Assembly: GCA_025174535.1 (NCBI GenBank)
Contig: JALBUN010000023.1
Location: 3,596,001 to 3,660,000 of the forward strand
Reading direction: 5' to 3'
DNA length: 64,000 nucleotides
Source: Cantharellus purpuraceus
Lineage: Eukaryota; Basidiomycota; Agaricomycetes; Cantharellales; Hydnaceae
In this document: positions 42,378 to 53,997 of the stretch, one piece after another
Layout of the letters: the number at the start of each line of letters is the position of its first letter
Position numbering within the stretch: the stretch's first letter is position 1
Position numbers and translations under genes: made by a program
Notes under the pieces: model-generated
The model's database searches: none
The model's input: only the letters and a program-made list of their open reading frames with translations
What the model was told of the DNA's origin: nothing

Positions 42378-43063
42378 GATGAAAGGACAGGATATTGGGG
42401 GAGATAAGTGAAGCTGTGAGAGCCTCGGTACGCGGCACTGCCGCTCTGTGCCTTTTCATCCGAACTTCAAAGCCATTCACCGGCACGTCCTTAAGATGAT
42501 GGTAAGATCCGGTTCGGCGGGTGGAGTTTTGCGTGTTATCGAAGATCGTAGTGGAATCAATCATCTCAAAGGATCTTGCATGTTCTTATTTGTGATTACC
42601 AAAAGGAGTGCGCGCGTCAAGCCATTGAGAACTTGCCAGCATGCATCACTTCTACCGTTGACCCCAAATTAAAACAAAGATTGGACAGCATTAGGGAAGT
42701 TCTACGGACTAATTCACAGCCTTGGTTGCTAACGATCTTCCCATGTCCACAGTAGGTTTTGTTGCAACCATTAGTGGCGATGCCCGACTCGGAACACATC
42801 ACGCGTGACTCGTGGTCATTACGCATCAGGCGTATTTTGGCCTTGATTTACATGCATCAACAACTTATATTTTCGCCCACGAGTGTCGAAGTTCTCGGGA
42901 ATTTTTAACATGCTTATAATATAACCTAGAAGGACACATTCGTCAGGTAGTCGCCGGAGATGCGATTCCTCTTAACACTGGTTTCAGGTTACCATCTTTC
43001 CTGCCTGATTGTGATTGGATATACCCTCTTTCTTCTTGTCTCACCTTCCAACCGTAGCATCTA
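42378..43063. other. Intergenic, no gene seen
   Basis: Only short frames without domains. Confidence 0.5.
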
Positions 43064-43740
43064 ATGGCCTCCATTTCACAACGAGCCTCCAATATGATCA
43101 GCATATTGCTGTTCTCAACCCTCCTGTTCACCTTCGCATTCACACTTGGGCACCTGAAATCCGTGTTCACAGTTAAATAGAATGCTCCACACCATTGTAA
43201 GTATCCTCCTTCTCCCCCATTTGACAAAGTTTACTGATAGGCATAATACAGTGTTCGTGGGGAAGGATTACCCCATGGACCTACCACTAACCCTCCCGTT
43301 GAGACTGTCTTCGAGGAGTCAGAATATACCATTATAGGAGCTGAAGCGCGGGAAGCATGCAGGTCAATACACCCCACTGGTCGAGGATACGTGCACCTTG
43401 GGCCAAGGCAACGCGTCTTCGCCCTAGCAATGTTCCATCAATTGCACTGTATGGTGGGTGGCCTTTCATACAGTCCTCTCAGATCCAGCAGACCCCACTT
43501 ACAGTGCTGAACACATACATTACTGTCTCAACTATGTCCCCAGCTGATTCTCTGTAATGCCGATCAGATGCTTGAGCCGTACGACTTCATGACACAATTT
43601 CACTACTGATCCAGCAGGCTACACGCGACAATGCCAGGATAGGGGGAAATTATATGATTATGTGAACGTGAACCACGTCGAATGGATGGACTTTGTGCGT
43701 TCAAACTTTACCGATCCGGAGCCTCATTCCAGTGAGTCCT
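43064..43740 (+). pseudogene. UstYa-like (DUF3328) protein, pseudogene
   Basis: The N terminus has one membrane anchor (MISILLFSTLLFTFAFTLG) followed by a TAG. After an intron the GKDYPMDLPLTLP block appears, then a frame change into VETVFEESEY...RVFALAMFHQLHCM, which holds the first HxxHC motif. A second part reads EHIHYCLNYV and, after another frame change, LILCNADQMLEPYDF. The double H-x-x-H-C signature defines UstYa proteins, which oxidise RiPP or other secondary-metabolite backbones. At least one stop and two frameshifts are visible. Confidence 0.7.
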
Positions 43741-44189
43741 TTTTCTCTTCTAACACGATGGTTCAAGAGTTTTGGCGATGACTGAAGCTTTGCCACTGTA
43801 GCCTGGTGGGCTGATAAGTCGGGTCTCACCGATTAATGGAATTACCAATTGTAGATGTGGACGTATTAGTACTTGCTCTAAACAGATGCATCACCCGTAG
43901 GACCGCAATACAAATTAATAGATACTTGATATCTTAATTATTCCATTAATTTGACATGTGCGAGGACCGCATTGATCAGTACCCACGGTGCCACCTACCA
44001 TACCTCCTAGCTAAGGGTTCTGTGGCGTTAAAATAGCACAGCATGCACAGCCATGTGCACGGACATCACACATCGGAATCAATCGCACCCCCAGATGGAA
44101 ACCAAATTGCAAGGATATAAAAGGACTCACTGCCGGTCGTTCATCGAGCCATATACCTATTCACCCCTTAACCACATCGTCTCTTTCAA
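43741..44189. other. Intergenic with core promoter at its right end
   Basis: AT-rich; no gene. The last 80 bp hold the TATA box of the small peptide gene. Confidence 0.5.
44116..44123 (+). promoter_or_regulatory. TATA box of the small peptide gene
   Basis: TATAAAAG lies 74 bp before the ATG at 44190, a normal spacing for a fungal core promoter with a pyrimidine-rich leader (CCCCTTAACC, TCGTCTCTTTC). Confidence 0.55.
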
Positions 44190-44410
44190 ATGCGGATGCT
44201 CACCAACTTCACTCTGATGATCCCTTTGCTTTTGAGCGTTTTTGCCATGGCCCTCCCCGCAGAAACCAACGCTGCACCTGGTACCACACCCTCCAGTGGT
44301 GAGAGTTTATTTTGTGCATTGACTATAATAGCGAAGTGTCTTACCATGTCATAGCGTTCAATGAAGCGGACTACCTGGAGAATGAGGACAATCTTCTCAA
44401 ACCGTTCTAA
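44190..44410 (+). CDS. Candidate small secreted peptide, 54 residues
   Basis: Two exons (44190-44298 and 44355-44410) joined by a 56 nt GT-AG intron give one closed frame. Residues 1-24 form a signal peptide (hydrophobic LMIPLLLSVFAMA, likely cleaved near ALPA). The mature part is short, acidic and cysteine-free, ending EADYLENEDNLLKPF. It has a TATA box and pyrimidine-rich leader. It is too short for standard gene finders. It lies 450 bp from a UstYa-like relic, but I see no repeated core or Kex2 (KR) sites, so a RiPP precursor is possible only in a loose sense. Unrecognised family. Confidence 0.45.
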
Positions 44411-44789
44411 ACATTTCCCAAACTTGTTTCCTGGTGTTGGTAAGATCCATCCCGCAATAGCTAGCTGCCAATGTGCTGATTCGGATCAATGTCACCCAGC
44501 AGGCTCAAGAATAATACTCGCGCCTCGGTGGGAAGTCGTTTGATGACCATGGAATGTACGAATTGTATATCGAACCTTGTTCAAAGGAAATCCATCCTGT
44601 TTACTTATCCAACTGGACAAGAGAATGAACGGCATGCATAGAGCTCAGTTACCAGTGTAATGGGTGAAGACAATTTCATGCATCCTTCAACGTGACAGTC
44701 GAAGTGAAAACTTGAGGAAATAGCGAGCAACCCTTTACAACACCACTCCTGCGTTCCGTAAAGCCCCATGATCGATAAAGGGCAACCTA
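44411..44789. other. Intergenic, no gene seen
   Basis: Nothing recognisable. Confidence 0.5.
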
Positions 44790-45647
44790 AACGTCTGAGT
44801 GGTTTCGCGGTTGCTATGCGCTTGTATAGATGGTGCTCACATTCTGGGGACTATCAGCTTCCACGCACAAGTCAAATCCTCTCGCCTGAATCCAGAGTCA
44901 ATATGGTATGTTCTTAAATAAGACATGCCTACCTGGGAGTCGATGAATTTGAATAGTGAGGTACCGAGGCCTCATCTTTGGTATTCGGGAAGAACGCCGA
45001 TTTCCTGAAGGCTCCAAGTATTTACCTCAATATCTGTGCTGCCCAATGCCTCCTTAGTTAATCGGGCATTTCCTGGAATGTACTGGTTTTCAGTGTAGAA
45101 TTTGGGGTCAAAGATGGTAGTAAAGGGCAAAGTTTGATCCACACATCATTTTTCCACCAACGCGAGATTTCCTTAGGAAAACTCTGGAGGATGTCATTGA
45201 AAAGCTGCCGTGACTCTTCGCTACCCAAGGAGTTGGGAGCCAGGAAAGCCGGTTCTATATTCAAAGTTTAAGAGAGACTATGGTACAGACCTGTAAAGAA
45301 TGTGACGAGTTGGGGGGAACCGTAAAGCCACCCCTACAAAGCGACCTCCAAGAGAGCGACATGGACTTGTCCATCCAAGAGTGTGGCACGGATGGGCGCC
45401 TGGTGAAACGGTGCGTTCAACTCACCTCCAATACATATTTGATTGGCCACATCTACTCTTTAGGCCATGACATATAATAGAAATGGAGGCAAAGGGGGTC
45501 ACGGGCCATCCTTGAAAGCTTCTTTGAGGACATGCGTGACTTGCTCCACATCGTTCTCTACAAAAAAAAATATTATTGCAAGTAATATCAAATTCACTTG
45601 AATGCCTTACCTATAGGGTTGGTAAGATGCAGAATCTGTACGCTCAT
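44790..45647 (-). pseudogene. GNAT-family acetyltransferase-like, pseudogene
   Basis: Exon 1 (MSVQILHLTNPI, from 45647) joins across an intron ending TTTGTAG to ENDVEQVTHVLKEAFKDG. Then follow APIRATLLDGQVHVALL, GVALRFPPTRHIL in a shifted frame, FLAPNSLGSEESRQL, SRWWKND, and WSLQEIGVLPEYQR, which corresponds to the acetyl-CoA binding loop (Q/R-x-x-G-x-G/A; here the loop is interrupted by a stop after the Arg). The order is that of fungal GNAT proteins. Frame changes and stops mean it is most likely dead. Confidence 0.55.
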
Positions 45648-46525
45648 CACACGTGTGCCGAGAAGGATGGATAGCTGGGCGGAATTCCGTAATCAGTGAC
45701 CTTTTATATTTTGATTCAATGTTAAGTTGTGCAGACGAAAAGTAGAGATGACGAAGAATCCTAATAACACGAAATAAAAGAGGAGCCTGACGTCGTCACA
45801 AGTTTGAATAACCTTCCACAGCTACTCAGTCAACGCCGCCTTAGTTGTTGCAAGACAAGTTAATTTATAAGGCTAATAAAATAGGTTGCCCATTGACTCT
45901 AACAAGAGCAGTTGTGGGCTAGATGTGCAAGACAAGGATTGCCCAGTCCTATTTATTGATCGTGGCCATGGCCTTACCACCCAAACGGGGGTGTGGTGAA
46001 TTGTCACTTCCAAGGCTACAGAGCTGACTTCGGAGTACGCGAAACTTGAAGTCCCCTCTGGAAGTGGGCTTGTCTACCCGCATTGATAATATACATCAGT
46101 CGAGGAAGCCTCTATACTGTTCGTAATGAAGTCGAAGAACATCGCCACATGAGCTCTCGGTTCATTCATGATGACAAAACATGATACCTTGATGAGGTTC
46201 ATCCCGCCAATATGACTGACTGTAAGCGACATGGCTGAAGGTCCACGGGCCGCTTCATGGTGCTGACTTGTCCACCACATCTTTTGAGGAGACACACGTC
46301 CTGATATATCTAGATACAAGAGCACAAGAACAACCAACAGAAGAGGGAAATCGGTGGGCATGGGTACTAATCCTTAAGATCACACTTGCAGACAGAGCCA
46401 AGGGTGAGCGTGCCGGAAATTGAAATGTGGCGCTGTCCAATCCTTTGTCTGATTGGCAGGTCTCGCAAACAGGATAGTAAGGACATCCTGGCACTACCAC
46501 TAGAGACGTTCAACCCATTGTTATA
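45648..46525. other. Mostly empty; one short unrecognised frame
   Basis: A minus-strand 95-codon frame at 46074-46361 starts with a signal-peptide-like stretch (FPLLLVVLVLLYLDISG) but has no recognised domain. The segment also contains the promoter region of the GH78-like gene. Confidence 0.35.
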
Positions 46526-48893
46526 ATGCCCGAGTCAAAAGTTCTTCACAAGTTATGGATTCTCTTGGCTCTTAGCTTTGCTTGCTTTGCTCTTGCTCCA
46601 TCTGGGCCATGGGATACGTTCAACCTGGCTCCAGGGTTGAGAACGCTGTGGCCTACAGCTGTAACGGCAACACATGGATCAGTCACAGCTCCAAAGCACT
46701 TGGTAGGTGATGCTAGTATAGGTTCTGCTATTCTACACGGTGATTCGTGGATCGCGCTGGATTTTGGAAAGGAGGTAGGCAATTTTGCGTGCTTGCGAGT
46801 GCTAGAATCGTGATAATTATACCCCAAGGCCAGGTTGGGGGATACATTACGTTCACGATTGCACCGAGTTCTTCAAAGGCAAGCCTGTCGCTTGCGTTCA
46901 CAGAATCTCCTCTATTCATTGGTCCTATTAGTGATGATTCATCCTTCCCTTCCGCAAACCAATCATATGATGGCGCCGTGGCTCTACCTTCCCCATTGCC
47001 CGCTGGACCTTGGACAATGCCGGCTGAAAAGCTCCGTGGTGGTTTCCGCTACCTCACCATCGTTTCCACATCCATGGAATCTGTGACTGTCTCGAGAGTC
47101 ACTGTCGCCATTGAGCTTATGCCTCACTGGGATGATCTACGAGCTTATACCGGCTACTTTTACGCTGATCACCAAGATATACTGAATAAGGCATGGTATT
47201 CTGGGGTGAGCAGCTTTATGTTGCGCTCTAGATATTGGATGACACGCAAAGGAAGGCGTACACCGTCCAAACGAACACTTTGCCTTTGCATACCGGACGT
47301 CAGGTGCTATTTGTCAACTCTGGTTTGTAAAGCCTTCGGAGACTCGCAAAAATATCCGCTGAATACTTGAATGTCCAGCCCTTGGATGGCTGAATAATGC
47401 AACTTTGGGAATAGTTGGTCCTATTATCGTTGATGGAGCAAAACGCGATCGACCGGTCTGGCCGGGCAACATGGGTATCGCCGTCACAACGTAATTCGTT
47501 TCCACGTTCGATCTCCTTCCAACCAAAAACGCCCTCGCCACTCAGTTTTCAGCGATCAATCCCAATACCAGTGCACTTCCCGAAAGTGGTGTGCCTTATG
47601 TTGACTTCATTTCATACTCATTGCGAGCTGAACAGTTAAACAGGACCACCGTTAAGCCAACACGGCTCTGACACATCACTCGCACACCCTAATAGGGGTT
47701 CATAATTACTGGCAGTACTCGGGAGATCTAACCTGGGTTCGAGGCCTCTGGGCAAATTACACCAAAGCTGTCGGCTATCTTGCAGGACGGGTCGACACAA
47801 GCGGGTTGCTGGATGTGCTTGGAACGCGAGACTGGGCAAGGCTTGGCATGTCAGGACATAGCGCTGAAGCAAATGCGCTATACCATGGGGTCCGTCGCCA
47901 TGTGATTTCCTAGTTGCCATACGCTCTAACTCGCCGTCGTCGTAGGTCTTGACAACTGCCGTGGATCTGGCTACGATGCTCAATGAGACCAGCCTGGTGA
48001 CTATCTGGGCTCAAAACGCTACGGCGCTCAAGCAGTGGTACAATGAACTTTTGTGGGACGATAGTGCAAGATTATACCGCGACAATGAAATGACGACACT
48101 TCATCCTCAAGACGCCAACTCCTTTGGGGTGCTATATAATCTTACTCTCAATGAATGCCAGGCACAGAAAAATCAGTGAGGGTTTGACGAAGAACTGGAA
48201 TGACCTTGGGCCTGTTGCGCCGGAGCTCCCAGAGACGATATCTCCTTTCATCACTGGTTTCGGTGTGTTTTCTGGCTGGTTACAGCAGTCGCTTACAGAG
48301 TGAAAAATGTAGCTCCAAGCTCATTTCATGGCTGGACAAGACAAACGGGCATTGGATCTACTAAATAGGACATGGGGGTATATGGTCACGACTAATTTAG
48401 GTGTGCAGTCATCTCTCCTGGAAGGATTCACCGGAAACAGTTCCATATGGTGAGTTATCCTTTGAGCGTTGCAACAGGCACCCCTCATACGGTCCCTTAC
48501 TGTAGGTACCGCTTGAACCATGGATATAATTGGGATCCAGCATATACTTCACACTCGCATGAATGGTCGTCTGGCGCCACATCTGCACTTACATTCTACG
48601 TTCTGGGCCTCACTGTCACATCCACTGAAGGTCAGACTTGGAGCATTGCTCCACACACGGGCGGGCTTCAGAAGGTTGAAGGTGGTTTCGAGACGGGATT
48701 GGGTTGGTTTGGCGTCAAGTGGCAAGTGGAGGGCGGTGAGGTGACGATACGTGTCAATACTCCAAAAGGGACAAGCGGGGTTGTTGTTTTCCAACATGCG
48801 ATAAATCTCAGCTGGAACGGCAGGAAGATGGATAAGGCCGAGTTGACGAATGTTTCGGGAGGTGAGCATGTCTTTGTGGGCCATTCTAGATGA
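46526..48893 (+). pseudogene. GH78 alpha-L-rhamnosidase-like secreted enzyme, pseudogene
   Basis: Starts with a signal peptide (LWILLALSFACFALA) and passes through SWIALDFGKE, an intron (46775-46833), VGGYITFTIAPS, ADHQDILNKAWYSG, VDTSGLLDVLGTRDWAR, TTLHPQDANSFGVLYN, VAPELPETISPF, AGQDKRALDLLNRTWG, SHEWSSGATSAL and a beta-rich C-terminal GQTWSIAPHTGGL region. This order fits fungal GH78-type proteins acting on plant cell-wall or flavonoid rhamnosides. Broken by a frameshift near 47693 (before VHNYWQ), another in an A-run near 48170, and stops in the segment around 47400-47640. The catalytic region is thus not translatable as one protein. Confidence 0.65.
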
Positions 48894-49512
48894 GAGCCAC
48901 GTTCTGGTTCCTCTGATAGTACTTGAGGGCAATCTGAAGTCTTTATATGGCATTTGCCGACTTCCCTTGTCTATTCCTCGATGTGACATTGTACGTCTCT
49001 TTTGATTCATTAATTTTGACACTGGGAGATGGGGTATGTCTGTAAGGTTCTTGCTGTATATTCGCCTGTTGCCCTGCAGCCGCTCAACTTAGTGGGGTCT
49101 TAGTACGGGGAGCCCCTTGCGACTCTCGAGCATGAAGACTATATGGTTCGTGAGGCAAGCCATGTCGGAAAAACCGTCTCGGTCCCGATACCTCTAAAGT
49201 ATTCCAGACAGGGTATTTAACACATCTTGACGACAAAGTACGAATGAAACAGCCTGTTTCCGCTACATTTGAATTTCATGTTGCAAAGACAGCGCTGCGC
49301 GAGATGCGTGGAGTAGAGTTGACCCTTGGTCAGTTAGTCAACTCAGTGATTTGGTCCGAAACCATCCATCTATATTATAAGATCCTAGATAGAGCTACGA
49401 CGGTGGTGAATTTATAAGGAGCAAGACATGACAAATGTGACCCACCTTCTGGATACACGATAGGAGTTGCAAGAGTGATAGGCCTCAGCTAGCCTACGAA
49501 TCCTCTCTTCTA
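48894..49512. other. Intergenic between convergent loci
   Basis: No gene or repeat recognised. Confidence 0.55.
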
Positions 49513-50402
49513 TCAGGCTGCAGTTCTGCGCTCCTTGAGTTCTCTATATCGTTGAATCGCTCGCTCCCTCTCTTCTTCCATTATTTGCTTTTGAGCCATT
49601 GATATCACCCTGTTCGTCTTAGACACGACTGCACCTCCCTCCTGCGCAGTTCGTTTTGCGGCCCCACGAGGGAGTTTTGTTAAATTGGGTGGTGCCTGAA
49701 CGATATCATTTAACCGTGTTGTGAGTGCTCTTTTCTCAAAATCTGTTTTTCGTGCAGGCGCAGGTGCGGGAACAGAAGTAGTGGCCGGGATTGGGTGCAG
49801 CAGGGTGGGATTTGGCAGAACAGCGCTGGCGACCTTGGCAGCTTTCTCACGTTTTGGGGCTCGTTTGTTAGTGTTATGAGACGTGTGCATGGCCTCGGCG
49901 ATCGGAATGAGCATCTCGTCTTCCACTCTCCTGCTTGACACTTCCAGTTGTGGTCCCTCAACGTCGATCAACCCACTCACCGATTATATTTGGCAAGGCT
50001 TTCACCGTGCTGTTATAACCATTCGAGGAAAGTCATGCTCATGAACGGGGAGAAAACAGAGCACTTCATAACATACCTTGATTCCTGCGGGTTTCTGTAC
50101 TTCGCCATCTTTCTTGCGACGTTTTGATTGTCTGCCATCCTCACCCTCGCCTGATGCATCATCTAGTCGGACCCGCTTCTCTCTATACAATCCCCTCACC
50201 CGTTCAGCTTGCAAAACCCGCGCCAGAGACTGACTTTGGAACACTCTCCTGTGCCAGCGGAACGCCGCCAGTTGGCGGAAGATCTGTTCCACTAGAAAAT
50301 TATATAAGTGTCAGTAACAATTTCACAGCTCACTTGGTGGTAGAACAAACCACTTGGCGCGTTCGCTGAGACGAGCAGAAAGCTTAGCTCGTTATGGGGC
50401 AT
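49513..50402 (-). CDS. CCDC137-like basic coiled-coil nuclear protein
   Basis: Four exons (50351-50402, 50077-50291, 49981-50009, 49513-49930) give one 237-codon frame with three GT-AG introns; the 29 nt third exon is confirmed by phase. Residues ~15-45 (VEQIFRQLAAFRWHRRVF) are followed by a basic nuclear-signal stretch (RQSKRRKKDGE), HGESLAKYNRRVEDEM, an Ala/Pro-rich linker, RLNDIVQAPPNLTKLPRG, and a C-terminal helix MAQKQIMEEERERAIQRYRELK. This arrangement resembles fungal proteins grouped with CCDC137, thought to be chromosomal or nucleolar RNA-associated. Family assignment is moderate; gene structure is strong. A housekeeping-type gene between relics. Confidence 0.75.
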
Positions 50403-50749
50403 GATACCTTGCCTTGAGAAAGGTCTGTCTGCTGACTGGTTCGAGGACCCACTGGCCCCGATGCCCCACAACGACCACGGCGCCCATAGTGTAACTTAAC
50501 GCGGAAGCAATTGCCAAACTTACGAGGCGACCAACTTATGACTATGACCATTGGACGCAACAAGGGGCGACTCTGCAGTACAACCAGACTCATGAAGGAT
50601 CTCGAGGATGTATATCACACTTCAAGTCCGCTAAGCTGCGCTTTGCCCTGTTCCGACTCCTAGTAGACTCGGGTTGGCCGACCATAGGCTAGGCTAGAGG
50701 ACTCCTTGACTGGCAGGTGAAATACAGACTATGTGTATGGCCAGCTGGT
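50403..50749. other. Upstream region of the CCDC137-like gene
   Basis: No frame with a domain. Probably holds its promoter and the lost 5' part of the hydrolase relic. Confidence 0.4.
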
Positions 50750-51452
50750 CACTATTATCGTGGCTTGCGGCTGAGCTACCAGATCATTGTCCAGACCCAA
50801 TTGGCACTATCTCCTTTCTCTCGCAGAACTTGTATCCTTGCGCTCTATACCCACCATCCTTTATGGCCATGCAAGAAAAGGCAACTCCACACATCTTCCG
50901 GAGAAAAATGGTGACGTGACATTCCGAAACCACGATATGTTCCTGTACGAACTGGATACCGTTGTGGCTCATTTCAGGGTCCGGGACGACTATGGTCTCT
51001 ATGGCCACTCCTGGGGCAGTATACTTGGGGAGAGCCATAACTCTCATGGTGCTCCAGGACTATAGCATCTTATACTTGCGGACACCCTGGCATCAACCGA
51101 ATTATCCTCCAAGGCAGCAGACAATTTGAGAGCCGGTCTCCCTCAAGAGACTTAAGACATTCTCTTAAAGCACGGGTCAGATGGCACTGCTCATGGAAAA
51201 GAATACGAGGTGCCGTAAACTCGTATCATGCGTGTCACCTGTGCGGGGTTCAGCCGATGCCAGAGCAGGTAGCGGTCATTTGCAATCCTCGTGGAGGATA
51301 CCTCAACTTTCTGCGGGATAGCGTATTGATGGGTTCACAGCACCGCCCTTTGGAAGCTTTCATCGTCGTTACAATGAAGGAATGGATCGTAGCGGATGAG
51401 CTTCACCACATCAAGGCATCCACGCTTCGTCTCAACGGGCTCCATGACAAGG
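50750..51452 (+). pseudogene. Proline iminopeptidase-like alpha/beta hydrolase, pseudogene
   Basis: The plus-strand reading shows HYLLSLAELVSLRSIPTILYG, GNSTHLPEKNGDVTF, then DYGLYGHSWGSILGE, the nucleophile elbow (normally GHSWGG), all typical of this fungal amidase/peptidase family. A TAG follows, and then LILADTLASTELSSKAADNLRAGLPQET, a stop, and later FIVVTMKEWIVADELHHIKASTLRLNG. The 5' end with the HGGPG oxyanion motif is missing and at least two stops break the frame. Confidence 0.65.
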
Positions 51453-52709
51453 TCCGTCACTCTTCTTTGACTTGATGCTTTGAGTCAAATGGTTCAAATT
51501 TGTCTAGTCATGTCACATAGCCATGCACCATCACGAAGAAAGGGGGCTTTTCCTTAAGGTTGTGGGCGGCTTTTGACAGCGTAGCTGACTTGGCTAATCC
51601 TGTACGTCAGTTTCAAAGGCCAAGATAGACAATGCAAGTTGAGCTGACACCCTTTATTCTTCTTGATACACGCAGTACGTATTCTTGTTTAGGAAGGCAT
51701 ACCTATAAGCAACTGGCGATTGTTTCGTTTTGTAGTGTCCTCAAGCCTTAAATTGATATGGCTATCGTCTTCGGACTATGTCATCTATTGGATCGCACTG
51801 CCGAAGAAACCACCGAAGGACCGCATTTTCATCTCACCCATTGCCATGACAGATCTCACCAACACCACCTTCGTCTCCTAATGTGCTCGAACATCCGCAA
51901 TTTCCCATTATCCACCACGGCTCATATCCACACAATCGCCGCGACTGTCTCGACCAAAATGGAAGTGCCTGCCTAGATTCACTATCGTGCTGATGCCTAG
52001 GAAGGTTCTAGGTGTTCAAAAAAAAAAAAACAGGAAAGGGACTCGTAGGAACTGACGGCGGCAGCTACGGCACACATTATGTGAAGGATCCGCGTCGGGT
52101 TTTTAATTGCATGCACGAGTGATTCCGGGTTCATGTTTGTTATGTGTGCCCAGGGATATAATATATCCGACGTATCATTCGTTGCCTAGTATTCCTGGCA
52201 CGGATGTAAAGAACCCCGATGCAACTATCATTGCTTTCACCGTAGTCTCTGTTGGATTATCAAGTCCGACGAAGACGAGGAAAATGTCGTAGCCATCGGC
52301 ACATTCGAAATCGACCTCACAACAAGAGGTTCTACTGATGAGATTGGGACACGAAGGGAAGGCTATCAAGTAGTATACAGAAACTATGGAACTCGGTCAA
52401 AATATTTAAGAAATGAGTTGGTACGTACACTTCAGTTGGCTGCGTGGAGCAAACAGCTGAAGTGTCTATAGACGTCGTATAAACTTTACATGTTATCAAA
52501 GCTCACAGAGACAGGCGGCGTGTACTAGACCATTATTTGTACTCATGGTCTTAGGTGGTGCTTGATAATCCAATAATCATTCCTAGAAAGTCACGGCAAC
52601 AACTGCCGATCGCCGCGTGTACATATGCACCTACTTGCGGTCAATACTTCCATCGATGGGGTCGCGCAAATGCTGAAGCGTTAAAAGTAGCCGATGAGCC
52701 AACATGACT
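51453..52709. other. 1.25 kb without a supported gene
   Basis: A few frames of 60-72 codons, none convincing. A run of A at about 52018-52030. Confidence 0.5.
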
Positions 52710-53936
52710 TCAAGTCGCTAGCTGCGTCTCCATCGAAGCCTGCCACCCAAGCCTATGCGTGGCCTCGTCAGAGAGTCTCCAGACTTCGTCTTCAGAGAAG
52801 ATGTCCTGGCAATAATAGCGCAAGTGCCGGCGGAAATGTTCAAATCGAGAAAACATTTTGAGGCAGCCTGCCGGACATGTCAGCCCAACCACCGGCTTGT
52901 TTTTTTGCCTTACTCCCTCTACCTTTTCCTCCTCACGGTGTTGCAAAGGAGCATGGAATGATACCCAGTGCCTCTGAAAGTTGCGGGAGATGAGGCGACC
53001 GCAGACCTGGCCGTTGGCGTCGACAACACCACATTTTCGGATTTTGGGAGAGCGTTGGCGTCCTTTTGAGGATTTTTTCCTCGATGGGGGTGCTTCCGTC
53101 ATGTCCTGGGTGGGATAATGCGCTGCTGATGCAGCCGGTGCCGGCTGTGATGTCGACGCTACCGGCCATGGTCCTGGGGTCGGTGCATCCCTCCATGAGG
53201 AGGCTGATGATGACGCAGCTGGGTATCCACCCTGCTGCGCATATCCAGCATTCGCTGGCTGTGGGGGTGTCGTGGAGTTCCACGTCATCCCCTGGTCGTG
53301 AACAATATGATCTGCTGTTATGGTGGACCTGTACGCTGCGTCAATGCCACTCTGAGCCCTTGTCATGTCAAAGTCACTCACTGTCCACCATCTGGATTGT
53401 ATGGTACAAGCTGTGTGTGGCCACATTCCACACACTGAAGCTGACCGGAGGCAACAGGTGGAAAATGACCCATTGGTGGGTATCTTCCATATGCTGCCCC
53501 CCCTCCTGTCCCCCATCCCGTGTCCTGGGAAATTCTTGTCTGTCCCAGGCACGGGTCAGGTCCTTGCACCGAAGCATTAGTCCCTACTAATGCATCTGGC
53601 GATGGCTCCAGGGTGGGGAGCGTGACGCTGATATGCAATGTAAGGGCTTGCTACTAATGTATGTGTAGTCTTGCAACACTTACGGAGAAGTCTGGTCTAT
53701 GCTTGTGGAGCTCGGGGTGATGCCCACCTCCTGTGTGCCAAGTGTGTTCAGTTGGAGGTCGGCCGCAACAAACCTGGTGAGCTCCAACATGAAGTCCTCC
53801 TGTGTTACTTTGTCAATGCCATGCATGAAGAAAGCATCGCTGGAGAACTCACTGGCAGTTCTGGTAGGTCAAAGCTAGCATCATTGAGCTCGGTGTGAGG
53901 ATCAAATGTAAAGGAGGAGGAGTTGGCTAGAGACAT
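52710..53936 (-). CDS. C2H2-type zinc-finger protein, candidate regulator
   Basis: Four exons (53853-53936, 53684-53799, 53382-53627, 52710-53328) give a 354-codon frame with three GT-AG introns whose phases all close. The start is the ATG at 53936. The N-terminal third is Ser/Thr/acidic-rich (FTFDPHTELNDASFDLPELP), followed by a Cys pair LQCVECGHTQ, a Pro/Ala/Ser/Gln-rich middle, a basic nuclear-signal stretch (RKKSSKGRQRSPK), and two zinc-binding units: CGVVDANGQVCGRLISRNFQRHWVSFH and CPAGCLKMFSRFEHFRRHLRYYC. This architecture suits a fungal transcription factor; target genes unknown. A TATATAA box lies 55 bp upstream. Confidence 0.78.
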
Positions 53937-53990
53937 GTTGTTGAAGAGACAAAGCTGTTTGTTGGGAGTGTCCTTGCAGCAGGTGACTGT

Positions 53991-53997
53991 TTATATA
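53991..53997 (-). promoter_or_regulatory. TATA box of the zinc-finger gene
   Basis: TATATAA on the minus strand, about 55 bp before the ATG at 53936. Confidence 0.5.

Noticed and set aside
44190..44410. RiPP precursor interpretation of the small peptide
   Set aside because: No repeated core, no Kex2 KR sites and no intact UstYa gene nearby; kept only as a secreted peptide candidate.
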